NCBI GenBank assembly: GCA_002784245.1
Contig: PFKL01000193.1
Coordinates: 1 to 22,776, forward strand
Origin: Comamonadaceae bacterium CG_4_10_14_3_um_filter_60_75
GTDB lineage: Bacteria > Pseudomonadota > Gammaproteobacteria > Burkholderiales > Burkholderiaceae_C
Length of the DNA: 22,776 bases
Direction: 5' to 3'
Each line of letters begins with the position of its first letter. Within the stretch, counting starts at the first letter, position 1. The translations under genes and the position numbers were made by a program. Below the pieces are notes generated by a model that had not been told where the DNA came from, searched no databases, and saw only the letters and a list, made by a program, of their open reading frames with translations. Below, one piece after another: positions 1-7,505 of the stretch.

Positions 1-1340
1 ACTACTACGTATTCGATGACCGCGAGATGCCCGACACCTTTGAGGAAACCATGCCCGAGGTGTTTCCGGCCACCGCACCCGGTAATTTCACCTGGGACGA
101 TGCCATGGGCAAGTGGGTCATGACGGTGTTCAACACCTACCAGTGGGACCTGAACTACCGCAATCCGGCGGTGCTGATCGAGATGATCGACATCATCCTG
201 TTCTGGGCCAACCAGGGTGCCGACATCTTGCGGCTCGACGCGGTGGCGTTTCTGTGGAAAAAAATCGGTAGCACGTGTCAGAACGAGCGCGAAGCGCACC
301 TGCTGCTGCAGTTGATGAAGGACTGCTGCCAGGTCACTGCGCCGGGCGTGCTGTTCATTGCCGAGGCCATTGTGGCGCCCAGCGAGGTGACGAAGTATTT
401 TGGTGAAGACGCCATCAACGCCAAAGAGTGCGAGATTGCCTACAACGCGACGCTGATGTCGCTGCTGTGGGATGGCGTGGCCACCAAAAATGCCGTGCTG
501 CTCAACCTGGGTATCAAGCACTTGCCTGTCAAACTGGAGCGCGCGACCTGGCTCAACTATGTGCGCTGCCACGACGATATCGGCCTGGGCTTTGATGACA
601 AGGATGCGCAACTTGCAGGCTACGACCCAACGCAGCACCGGCGCTTTCTGCTGGATTACTTCACCGGAAAGTTTCCCGGCTCGACCGCCCGCGGCCTGCC
701 CTTTGGCGAGAATCCGAAAACCGGCGATGCGCGCATCTCGGGCGCATTGGCCTCGCTGGCCGGACTGGAGGCAGCGCTGGATTGTGGCGACCCAGCAGCC
801 ATCGACGACGCCATCAAAACGATTGTGATGTTGCACAGCCTGATCCTGTCTTTCGGCGGCATTCCCCTGTTTTATTATGGCGATGCAATTGGCACGCTCA
901 ACAGCCTGGCCTATCTGGCAGACCCGGCAGAGCGCGATGACAACCGCTGGGTCAACCGCTCTTTTTTTGACTGGCAGAAGGCGGCGCTGCGCCACCAAAG
1001 CGGCACGGTGGAGCAGCGCATTTTCAGCGCCTTGAAAAAAATGATCGCCATGCGCAAGGAACTGAACGCGTTTGCCGACTTCGACAATCGCCAGTTGCTG
1101 AGCGTGGACAACCCCAACTTGCTGGTGTTTTTGCGCACCGACCTGCACAACGCGCGCAACCGTGTGCTGGTGGTAAGCAACTTCAACCCCCTTGCCCAGC
1201 GGCTGCCATTGGGGGCCCTGCGCCTCTACGGTTTGTTTCAGCAGGAGGCCATGCGCGAGCTCTGCTCAGGTGAGCGCATCACGGTTGAGGACGATGCGGT
1301 CATGGTGCCGCCGCTGGTTTGCTGCTGGCTGGTGGACTGA
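1..1340 (+). CDS. Amylosucrase (GH13), 3' part; 5' end outside window
   Basis: Amylosucrase is a glycoside hydrolase family 13 enzyme that polymerises the glucose of sucrose into an alpha-1,4-glucan and releases fructose. The reading frame is open from base 3 and carries about 445 C-terminal residues. The catalytic barrel motifs are visible: RLDAVAF holds the nucleophile Asp, FIAEAIV the acid/base Glu, and RCHDDIG the His-Asp-Asp transition-state stabiliser. The stretch YYVFDDREMP followed by TMPEVFP and APGNFTW is typical of amylosucrase rather than of trehalose synthase or ordinary alpha-amylase, and the sequence ends in the usual beta-sandwich C domain. The N-terminal all-helical domain lies upstream and cannot be seen. 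Sucrose phosphorylase or another GH13 subfamily 4 activity is the main alternative. The next plus-strand frame starts 160 bp downstream, and I see no clear terminator between. Confidence 0.9.
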   Translation, partial: YYVFDDREMPDTFEETMPEVFPATAPGNFTWDDAMGKWVMTVFNTYQWDLNYRNPAVLIEMIDIILFWANQGADILRLDAVAFLWKKIGSTCQNEREAHLLLQLMKDCCQVTAPGVLFIAEAIVAPSEVTKYFGEDAINAKECEIAYNATLMSLLWDGVATKNAVLLNLGIKHLPVKLERATWLNYVRCHDDIGLGFDDKDAQLAGYDPTQHRRFLLDYFTGKFPGSTARGLPFGENPKTGDARISGALASLAGLEAALDCGDPAAIDDAIKTIVMLHSLILSFGGIPLFYYGDAIGTLNSLAYLADPAERDDNRWVNRSFFDWQKAALRHQSGTVEQRIFSALKKMIAMRKELNAFADFDNRQLLSVDNPNLLVFLRTDLHNARNRVLVVSNFNPLAQRLPLGALRLYGLFQQEAMRELCSGERITVEDDAVMVPPLVCCWLVD

Positions 1341-1500
1341 TGCCGTGCGGACCAGGTCGTCGAGGACCACGCAGCGCCAATGATGGAAAATGACTCTGTC
1401 TTTGAAAAAAGGTTGTCATGAAATCATGGGGTTCGACAGTTGTCACGCCAGTCATTGTGTTCGTCTCAATTATCCAGCCGAGCGCTGACAGGATGTCGTT

Positions 1501-1869
1501 TTGACGCTGCTATTGCTGGGCGCTTTGGGCAAGAGCTTTCTATTTGTTCTGGCGACGATTCTGCCAATACTCAACCCGGCGGCCACCGCGCCCATTTTTC
1601 TGGGCTTGACCGAGAACGCCTTGATAGCCACACGCGTACTGTTGGCCCGGCGCATTGCACGCTGCATGTTTGCGCTGATGGTCGGCTCCATGCTGGTAGG
1701 CTCCTGCGTGTTGGAGTTTTTTGGCATTTCACTGCCGATCGTGCGGGTCGGCGGCGGGCTGATCGTGGCCGCCTCCGCCTGGCGCCTGTTGAACGCAACA
1801 CAATCGATTGTGTGGAATGGTCTGAGCGAATTGCTCCAGGGACTGCTGGTGTCTGCGGCAATCCGTTGA
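1501..1869 (+). pseudogene. Truncated MarC-family (UPF0056) membrane protein
   Basis: The frame encodes about 122 residues from a TTG codon, the only possible start after an in-frame stop at 1486. Residues 10-45 (FLFVLATILPILNPAATAPI and a following FLGLTE) match the N-terminal helix and the Asn-Pro segment of MarC/NAAT proteins. A second helix (FALMVGSMLVGSCVLEFFG) and a third (VRVGGGLIVAASAWRLL) follow in the family order. MarC proteins are about 200-220 residues with six membrane helices; here the frame stops soon after the third, and none of the three forward frames downstream up to msrA restores the missing half. I therefore read it as a 3'-truncated remnant. A functional short form cannot be excluded, since the surviving part has no internal stop. 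Function of the family is poorly defined, despite the name referring to multiple antibiotic resistance. Confidence 0.6.
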
Positions 1870-1916
1870 GGCGACAGCTGCCATGAACGCTGCTCAACCA
1901 GATTTGGCTTAGGGGA

Positions 1917-1953
1917 TGGATATCCACACGCGCGCATAGCGTGGCGATCCATG
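1917..1953. other. Imperfect inverted repeat between marC remnant and msrA
   Basis: ATGGAT (1917-1922) pairs with ATCCAT (1948-1953), and inside it CACGC (1928-1932) pairs with GCGTG (1940-1944). It sits between the convergent marC remnant and msrA. No T-tract follows on either strand, so a factor-independent terminator is doubtful. Confidence 0.35.
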
Positions 1954-2001
1954 TCTTCGGAAGATTGGTTTTAAATGTACCGTCAAGCAGGCAGCACTGC
2001 G

Positions 2002-2544
2002 CTAGCTGCGCACCAGCCTGGCAAAGGTCTTGCGAAACTTCGCTACCTTTGGCGCGGCCACCGCCAGGCAGTATCCCTGGTGCGGGTTGCGGGCAAAGAA
2101 GTCCTGGTGGTAGTCCTCGGCGGGCCAGTAGTTGGCAACTGGCTGCACCTCGGTCACCACCGGTCGGCTGTAAACGCCGCTAGCGCCCAACTCGGCAAGC
2201 ACCGCGCGCGCAACTTCAGCTTGCGCGGGATCGCTGGTGTAGATGCCACTGCGGTACTGCGTACCGTGGTCGTTGCCCTGGGCGTTGAGCGTGGTCGGGT
2301 CGTGAATGACAAAGAAAATTTCCAGAATCTCGCGCAGGCTGATCTGCGCTGGGTCGAACACCAGTTTGACGACTTCGGCGTGACCGGTCCGGCCGGTGCA
2401 CACCTGCTCATAAGTTGGTTGCTGCACCTGGCCATTGCTGTAGCCAGACTCCACGTCGCGCACACCTTTGACGTTGACATAGACCGCCTCAGTGCACCAA
2501 AAGCAGCCCCCACCCAAAGTGATGGTTTGCGTATCTTCAGACAT
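2002..2544 (-). CDS. msrA: Peptide-methionine (S)-S-oxide reductase MsrA
   Basis: MsrA reduces the S form of methionine sulfoxide in proteins and free methionine, using thioredoxin, and so repairs oxidative damage in the cytoplasm. The 180-residue product is of normal length. It shows the catalytic motif GGCFWCTEAVY with the nucleophile Cys14, the family segments GYSNGQVQQPTYEQVCTG, YRSGIY and NYWPAEDYHQ, and a C-terminal HQGYC whose Cys159 is the likely resolving cysteine. AGGAG lies 7 bases before the ATG. The gene starts 12 bp after the ntrC stop codon, so it is probably the last gene of the DUF4124-ntrB-ntrC unit. The link between nitrogen control and methionine repair may be no more than co-transcription. 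Confidence 0.96.
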   Translation of the reverse strand: MSEDTQTITLGGGCFWCTEAVYVNVKGVRDVESGYSNGQVQQPTYEQVCTGRTGHAEVVKLVFDPAQISLREILEIFFVIHDPTTLNAQGNDHGTQYRSGIYTSDPAQAEVARAVLAELGASGVYSRPVVTEVQPVANYWPAEDYHQDFFARNPHQGYCLAVAAPKVAKFRKTFARLVRS

Positions 2545-2556
2545 GCTTGACTCCTG

Positions 2557-4104
2557 TTACTCCAGTCCAAGTTCCTGAATCTTGCGGGTGATGGTATTGC
2601 GGCCAATGCCAAGTTTTTGCGCCGCCTCGACCCGCCGACCCCGCGTTGCCGCCAGTGCGGCCAGAATCAGGCGTGATTCAAAGCGGTGCGTCAGCACATC
2701 CCAGACGTCGGTCCGATCAGACGCCAGCAAGGCCGCCGCATCCGCCTCCAAACCCAACTCCCACGAAGACAGCACTGGCGAGCGCGCCGACACGCCGACA
2801 TCAGCCACGCCGGATGCCACCGCATTGGGGCTAGCAAGCTCCGGGTTACCTGGCACTGGCGTACTAATTGCTTCAAAATGCATAGCTCCTTGCGCTTGCG
2901 GATACTGGGCTAGAGGTTGATTTGGCACTAAACCTTCAGTATCGGTGACGCCGATCTCGGGCGGCAAATCCTTGGGCTCGATCAGCTGCGCGGGCGCCAT
3001 GACCGTGAGCCAATGGCACATGTTTTCCAGCTGGCGCACATTACCAGGGAAATCGAAGTGATTGATCCAGGCCAGCGCCGCCTCAGAAATCCGCTTGGGT
3101 TCGACACCGAGTTGAGCTGCACTCTGCTGCAAAAAATGACGTGTCAGCGCGGCAATGTCTTCGCGCCGCTCGCGCAGCGCGGGCAAGCGCAAGCGGATGA
3201 CGTTGAGACGGTGAAACAGGTCTTCGCGGAACGCGCCGTCCCTGACGCGCTGCTCCAGGTTCTGGTGCGTAGCGGCGATCACGCGTACGTTGGTCTTGAC
3301 CGCACTGTGGCCACCGACGCGGTAGAAATGTCCATCTGACAGCACCCGCAACAACCGCGTCTGCAGGTCAAACGGCATGTCGCCTATTTCGTCGAGAAAC
3401 AGCGTTCCGCCATCGGCCTGCTCAAAGCGTCCCCGGCGCATGGTCTGCGCACCAGTGAAGGCACCGCGCTCATGACCAAACAATTCTGACTCGAGTAGGT
3501 CTTTGGGAATGGCCGCCGTGTTGATGGCGATGAACGGGCCATTGGCGCGCAGCGAATGCTTGTGCAGTGCACGCGCCACCAGCTCTTTGCCCGAGCCCGA
3601 TTCACCGGTGATCATCACCGTGACGTTGCTCTGGCTCAGGCGACCAATGGCACGGAACACATCCTGCATCGCCGGTGCCTGGCCAAGCATTTCGGGTGAC
3701 TGCACAGCCGTTTCTTCGGCCACTTCTTCGCGTCGACTCTCTTCGACGGCGCGGCGGATCAGCTCGACCGCCTTGTTCAGATCAAACGGCTTGGGCAGGT
3801 ATTCGAAGGCGCCACCCTGAAACGCCGACACCGCGCTGTCGAGATCAGAATAGGCGGTCATGATGATCACCGGCAAACCCGGCAACCGCGTCTTGATTTT
3901 TTCCAGCAAGTCCAGCCCAGAGGTACCCGGCATGCGGATGTCGCTGACCATGATCTGCGGCCCGCGGTCGTCCGTGTCATCGAGTGCGGCCAGCACCTCA
4001 CGCGCGCCGGCAAAACTTCGCGTTGGCAAACCCTCGCGCAACAGCGCTTTTTCAAGCACAAAGCGGATCGACTGGTCGTCGTCAACAATCCAGATGGATT
4101 TCAT
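2557..4104 (-). CDS. ntrC: Nitrogen regulation response regulator NtrC (NR(I))
   Basis: NtrC is the sigma-54-dependent activator of nitrogen-limitation genes and is phosphorylated by NtrB. The 515-residue product has a receiver domain (1-120, phospho-acceptor Asp55 in VSDIRMPG, Lys105 in LPKPF), an AAA+ domain (Walker A GESGSGKE at 167-174, sigma-54-contacting GAFTGA at 214-219, Walker B TLFLDEIGD at 234-242) and a C-terminal Fis-type helix-turn-helix (about 475-513). Enteric NtrC is about 469 residues; the extra length lies in the linker between AAA+ and DNA-binding domains (about 385-445). Residues about 393-415 of that linker are encoded by a copy of an interspersed repeat on the opposite strand. 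All catalytic motifs are intact, so the insertion appears tolerated. ntrB ends 30 bp upstream. Confidence 0.96.
   Translation of the reverse strand: MKSIWIVDDDQSIRFVLEKALLREGLPTRSFAGAREVLAALDDTDDRGPQIMVSDIRMPGTSGLDLLEKIKTRLPGLPVIIMTAYSDLDSAVSAFQGGAFEYLPKPFDLNKAVELIRRAVEESRREEVAEETAVQSPEMLGQAPAMQDVFRAIGRLSQSNVTVMITGESGSGKELVARALHKHSLRANGPFIAINTAAIPKDLLESELFGHERGAFTGAQTMRRGRFEQADGGTLFLDEIGDMPFDLQTRLLRVLSDGHFYRVGGHSAVKTNVRVIAATHQNLEQRVRDGAFREDLFHRLNVIRLRLPALRERREDIAALTRHFLQQSAAQLGVEPKRISEAALAWINHFDFPGNVRQLENMCHWLTVMAPAQLIEPKDLPPEIGVTDTEGLVPNQPLAQYPQAQGAMHFEAISTPVPGNPELASPNAVASGVADVGVSARSPVLSSWELGLEADAAALLASDRTDVWDVLTHRFESRLILAALAATRGRRVEAAQKLGIGRNTITRKIQELGLE
2861..2927 (+). repeat. Interspersed repeat copy inside ntrC linker
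   Basis: On the + strand this stretch reads CTAATTGC...CATAGCTCCTTGCGC...GGGCTAGAGG...GATTT. It has the same order and spacing as the copy between gyrA and serC (ATAGCTGCTTGCGC...AAGGGCTAGAGCC). It is read in frame, antisense, as NtrC linker residues about 393-415, with no stop codon. It is less GC-rich than the surrounding gene. Confidence 0.7.
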
Positions 4105-4134
4105 ATTGTTTTGTCACTCATTCTCGGCCTGCCC

Positions 4135-5298
4135 TCATGGCAGCGGAATCAGGATATTGAAATCGGTCAATCCTGGCTCGCTGTCGCACTCGATCAGGCC
4201 CTGGTGTTGGTGCACAAAGGTTTGGGCCAGGGTCAGCCCCAAGCCCGATCCCCCTTCACGTCCGGACACCAGCGGGTAAAAGATGCGGTCTTTGATCGTC
4301 TCTGGCACGCCGGGGCCGTTGTCAATGACATGCAATTCCAGTGCCAACCGGTAGCGTTGTTTGCCAAATGTGATCTGGCGCGCCACCCGGGTGCGAAATA
4401 TCAGGCGGGCGTCACCTTTTGCGATGCGCTCGGCCAGCGCCTGACAGGCGTTGTGGGCAATGTTGAGCAGCGCCTGAATCAGTTGCTCCTGGTCACCGCG
4501 AAATTCAGGAATCGACGCGTCGTAGTCCTGAACCACCGTCAATCCAACGGGAAACTCGGCCACGATCAACGCGCGCACCCGCTCGCAGACCTCATGAATG
4601 TTCACATCACCAACCACGTGCGCCTTGCGGTGCGGTGCCAGCAGGCGATCGACCAGCGACTGCAGTCGATCAGCCTCGCCAATAATGACCTTGGTGTACT
4701 CCTTGAGCTCGGGCGCCTCGTCCATTTCCAGCTCCAACAGTTGCGCCGCGCCGCGAATGCCACCAAGCGGGTTCTTGATTTCGTGCGCCAGGTTGCGGAT
4801 GAGCTCCTTGTTGGCCTGCGCCTGCTCGGCCAGGCGCTCTTCGCGGTCTTGACGCGCTTGCTGCTCCAGCGGCAGCAGCTCGACGATGATGTCTCGCGTT
4901 TCGGTCAACGACACGATCACATGCACCGGCAAGGCGTCCCGCGCTACCCGCAGCAAGTGGGCATCATAGCGCAGGGCCGAAAAATCACTGTTGCCAGCGG
5001 CCTTGAGGGCTCCGCGCAACTGCCCAGGCTGGGCAAAACTGTTCTGAAAGTGCGCGCCAATGATCGCGCGGCGCGAAATACCCAGCGCGTCTTCCAGCGC
5101 CGCGTTGGCAAAACGTGCTATTCCCTCGTCATCGACGACCGCCACCAGCGTGGCCAGGAGGTCCAGCGCCTTGTATCGCTCGGCCGCAGAAAGTTCGGGG
5201 TGCGCCACAGCGGGACGGGGGGTCAGATCATTGCCCCGCGCCAACGCCACCTGGCAGGCGGCCCAGCTCGCGGCGGATGCCGGCAATATCGCTCTCAT
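4135..5298 (-). CDS. ntrB: Nitrogen regulation sensor histidine kinase NtrB (NR(II))
   Basis: NtrB is the cytoplasmic kinase/phosphatase that phosphorylates NtrC when nitrogen is scarce, under control of PII. The frame encodes up to 387 residues. A PAS-like sensor segment lies at about 43-145 (LLATLVAVVDDEG, NAALEDALGISRR). The H box RNLAHEIKNPLGGIRGAAQL has the phospho-acceptor His172; the N box (NIAHNACQAL), G1 (DNGPGVP, 326-332) and G2 (GGSGLGL, 349-355) complete the ATPase domain. No membrane helix is seen, as expected. The start is uncertain: the ATG at 5298 overlaps the end of the upstream DUF4124 gene by about 70 bp, while an in-frame GTG at 5208 would remove the overlap. Neither has a good ribosome-binding site, so translational coupling is likely. 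Confidence 0.94.
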   Translation of the reverse strand: MRAILPASAASWAACQVALARGNDLTPRPAVAHPELSAAERYKALDLLATLVAVVDDEGIARFANAALEDALGISRRAIIGAHFQNSFAQPGQLRGALKAAGNSDFSALRYDAHLLRVARDALPVHVIVSLTETRDIIVELLPLEQQARQDREERLAEQAQANKELIRNLAHEIKNPLGGIRGAAQLLELEMDEAPELKEYTKVIIGEADRLQSLVDRLLAPHRKAHVVGDVNIHEVCERVRALIVAEFPVGLTVVQDYDASIPEFRGDQEQLIQALLNIAHNACQALAERIAKGDARLIFRTRVARQITFGKQRYRLALELHVIDNGPGVPETIKDRIFYPLVSGREGGSGLGLTLAQTFVHQHQGLIECDSEPGLTDFNILIPLP

Positions 5299-5737
5299 TG
5301 CGCGCCAGATTGGCCTGGAGTTCGGCGACCCGGTCTAGGTATTTCTGGTGGTTGCGGGTCTCTTCGCCACGCTTTTCGGGCTCACCGTTGTTGTATTCCT
5401 TTTTCAGCTCTTCCTGGCGCATCAGCGCTTTTTTGAGTTCCTCCTGCAAGATCAGTTGGGCATCCTGGTCGCGCGCCTTTTGCTCGTTGGCCGAAACCCG
5501 TGGCGCTGCAACGGCGCTGGCCTCTGGTGATGCTTTGACTTTTGGGGTGGCATTTTTGGGTGGCTTGACGGCCTGGATCACGGTGAGATTGCCGCCTTCG
5601 ACCAGTTTGCATCCTTTGGCCCGTGCGTCTGGCTTAGTGTTGGTGTATTCGTTGCCGCAGCGGTAAATCGGCTCCTGTGCCCAGGCCGACACGGCAACGC
5701 AGGCCAGCAGCAAATTCAAGATCAACGGTTGCTTCAT
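5228..5737 (-). CDS. Secreted DUF4124-type protein with coiled coil
   Basis: I do not recognise a defined function. I chose the ATG at 5737 because it begins a clear signal peptide (MKQPLILNLLLACVAVSAWA, cleavage likely just after AWA or AWAQ), giving about 169 residues; the frame is open further upstream. The mature N-terminus (IYRCGNEYTNT) resembles the DUF4124 segment common in proteobacterial periplasmic proteins, with Cys in RCGN and a second in AKGCKLV. After an Ala/Pro/Lys-rich spacer, the rest (about residues 85-165) is rich in Glu, Lys, Gln and Leu and is probably coiled coil. The gene begins after the glnA terminator and overlaps the annotated ntrB start, so it probably leads the ntrBC transcript. 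Its periplasmic location does not suggest a direct role in the NtrBC phosphorelay. Confidence 0.8.
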   Translation of the reverse strand: MKQPLILNLLLACVAVSAWAQEPIYRCGNEYTNTKPDARAKGCKLVEGGNLTVIQAVKPPKNATPKVKASPEASAVAAPRVSANEQKARDQDAQLILQEELKKALMRQEELKKEYNNGEPEKRGEETRNHQKYLDRVAELQANLARNESDIAGIRRELGRLPGGVGAGQ

Positions 5738-5816
5738 AAATATCCCACGCTTGTTGGCGATCACACCCTGTGTTGACCGCATTTTTCAGCAGAAGTACGT
5801 GCGTAGTTTCCCACAT

Positions 5817-5844
5817 AAAAAAAGGACGGGCCAGCCGTCCTTTT
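5817..5844 (-). terminator. Factor-independent terminator after glnA
   Basis: AAAAGGACGG (5820-5829) and CCGTCCTTTT (5835-5844) form a 10-bp stem with a 5-base loop. Read on the minus strand it is followed by a run of seven T (5823-5817). It lies 18 bp after the glnA stop and separates glnA from the DUF4124-ntrBC genes. Confidence 0.9.
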
Positions 5845-5861
5845 CGGGGGTGTTGTGTGGA

Positions 5862-7277
5862 TTACAACGAGTAGTACATGTCGTACTCGACCGGGTGCGG
5901 TGCCATGCGAAAGCGTTGCACTTCGGCCATTTTGAGCTCGATGTAAGCGTCGAGCATGGTGTCAGAAAACACGCCACCCTTGGTCAGGAAGCCGCGATCC
6001 TTGTCAAGATAGTCCAACGCCTGGTCCAGACTATGGCAAACGGTCGGGATCAACGCGTCTTCTTCGGGGGGCAGGTGGTATAGGTCTTTGGTGGCGGCTT
6101 CGCCCGGGTGTATCTTGTTCTCCACGCCGTCAAGACCGGCCATCAACAAGGCTGAGAAGCAGAGGTAAGGGTTGGCCGACGGATCGGGGAAACGCGCCTC
6201 AATGCGGCGGCCCTTGGGGTTGGCAACGTGCGGAATGCGGATCGACGCCGAGCGGTTGCGCGAGCTGTAGGCGAGCTTGACCGGCGCTTCAAAGCCGGGC
6301 ACCAGGCGCTTGTAGCTATTGGTACCGGGGTTGGTGATGGCGTTCAGGGCACGGGCGTGCTTGATGATGCCACCGATGTAGTACAGCGCAAAGTCGCTCA
6401 AACCGGCATAACCGTCGCCAGCAAACAGGTTTTTGCCGTCTTTCCAGACCGACTGGTGCACGTGCATGCCGCTGCCGTTGTCGCCCGCGTAGGGTTTGGG
6501 CATAAAGGTCGCCGTCTTGCCATAGGCATTGGCCACGTTCCAGACCACATACTTCAACACTTGGGTCCAGTCGGCGCGCTCAACCAGCGTGCTGAACTTG
6601 GTGCCAATTTCATTTTGACCAGCGCCGGCCACTTCGTGGTGGAACACCTCCACCGGAATGCCCAGGCTTTCCAGAATCAGCACCATTTCGGCGCGGATAT
6701 CTTGCGTGCTGTCGACCGGGGGCACCGGGAAATAGCCGCCCTTAACAGTCGGCCGGTGGCCACGGTTGCCGCCCTCAAGCTTGGCACCGCTGTTCCAGGG
6801 CGCCTCGTATTCCTCGATCTGAAAACCAACGTTGCCGGGTTCATTGCGCCAATAAACGTTGTCAAAAATGAAGAATTCAGGTTCGGGACCAAAGTACGCC
6901 GTGTCGCCAATCCCGGAGGCCTTCAGATAGGCTTCAGCGCGGTGGGCAATCGAGCGCGGGTCACGGTCGTAAGCCTTGCCGTCGCCCGGCTCGACCACGT
7001 CGCACTGCAAGAACAGCGTGGTTTCCTCATAGAACGGGTCGACGTTGGCCGTGTTGGGGTCGGGCATGAGTTGCATGTCCGACGCTTCAATACCTTTCCA
7101 GCCCGCCACTGACGAACCGTCAAACGCATGACCGCTCGTGAACTTGTCTTCGTCAAAGGCCGAGATCGGCACGGTCACATGCTGTTCTTTGCCACGGGTA
7201 TCGGTGAAACGGAAGTCAACGAACTTGACTTCGTTGTCTTTCACCATCTTCATCACGTCTGCGACGGTCTTTGCCAT
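5862..7277 (-). CDS. glnA: Glutamine synthetase type I
   Basis: GlnA makes glutamine from glutamate, ammonia and ATP and is the main entry point for ammonium under nitrogen limitation. The 471-residue length fits the dodecameric GSI-beta form. Visible family segments are the beta-grasp N-terminus with DGSS (53-56), the metal site GPEPEFFIFD (130-139), NEIGTKF, the ammonium/glutamate region FMPKPYAGDNGSGMHVHQS, the R-rich NRSASIRIP and the adenylylation site KDLYHLPPEE with Tyr400, so activity is probably controlled by GlnE adenylylation. GGAGA precedes the ATG. A sigma-54 promoter (7327-7342) and two NtrC-like sites (7463-7505) lie upstream and a strong terminator follows, so glnA is probably a single-gene transcript activated by the NtrC encoded next to it. 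Confidence 0.98.
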   Translation of the reverse strand: MAKTVADVMKMVKDNEVKFVDFRFTDTRGKEQHVTVPISAFDEDKFTSGHAFDGSSVAGWKGIEASDMQLMPDPNTANVDPFYEETTLFLQCDVVEPGDGKAYDRDPRSIAHRAEAYLKASGIGDTAYFGPEPEFFIFDNVYWRNEPGNVGFQIEEYEAPWNSGAKLEGGNRGHRPTVKGGYFPVPPVDSTQDIRAEMVLILESLGIPVEVFHHEVAGAGQNEIGTKFSTLVERADWTQVLKYVVWNVANAYGKTATFMPKPYAGDNGSGMHVHQSVWKDGKNLFAGDGYAGLSDFALYYIGGIIKHARALNAITNPGTNSYKRLVPGFEAPVKLAYSSRNRSASIRIPHVANPKGRRIEARFPDPSANPYLCFSALLMAGLDGVENKIHPGEAATKDLYHLPPEEDALIPTVCHSLDQALDYLDKDRGFLTKGGVFSDTMLDAYIELKMAEVQRFRMAPHPVEYDMYYSL

Positions 7278-7326
7278 GTATTTCTCCAGATAAGGAACGT
7301 TGTTGAAAAGGACTTGTTAAGAAGAA

Positions 7327-7342
7327 TGCAGTTTCTGTGCCA
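7327..7342 (-). promoter_or_regulatory. Sigma-54 (RpoN) promoter of glnA
   Basis: On the minus strand the sequence is TGGCACAGAAACTGCA. It matches the -24/-12 consensus TGGCACG-N4-TTGCA, with GG and GC separated by the required ten bases. Transcription would start near 7316, giving a leader of about 40 bases before the glnA ATG at 7277. Confidence 0.85.
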
Positions 7343-7462
7343 GACCGACGCCTGCGGGCAGAATCCGTCAAAGTCGGTATTTTGCCTTGATTTCTACCGT
7401 TTAAGACGAGCTACATGGGTCAAGGGAAATTTGAACGCCGGATCCGGCATCGCGCCATTTGC

Positions 7463-7479
7463 TGCATCAAGCTGGTGCG
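7463..7479 (-). promoter_or_regulatory. NtrC-binding site, promoter-proximal
   Basis: TGCATCA-AGC-TGGTGCG is an inverted repeat that differs at two positions from the ideal TGCACCA-N3-TGGTGCA. Its centre lies about 155 bp upstream of the predicted glnA start site, within the normal range for enhancer-type NtrC sites. Confidence 0.75.
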
Positions 7480-7488
7480 ACCAAGCAA

Positions 7489-7505
7489 TGCACCAAAATA
7501 ATGCT
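7489..7505 (-). promoter_or_regulatory. NtrC-binding site, promoter-distal
   Basis: TGCACCA-AAA-TAATGCT has one perfect half-site and one weaker half. Its centre lies 26 bp from that of the proximal site. It ends directly at the stop codon of the upstream MoaB/CinA-like gene. A third half-site, TGCACCA at 7513-7519, falls inside that gene. Confidence 0.6.

Noticed and set aside
1917..1953. Terminator between the marC remnant and msrA
   Set aside because: The palindrome is imperfect and lacks a T-tract on either strand; kept only as an inverted repeat.
4111..5436. Long plus-strand open frame opposite ntrB
   Set aside because: It is antisense to a full set of histidine kinase motifs and shows no domain of its own.
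6228..7112. Plus-strand open frame opposite glnA
   Set aside because: It is antisense to conserved glnA sequence and its composition is a typical GC shadow.
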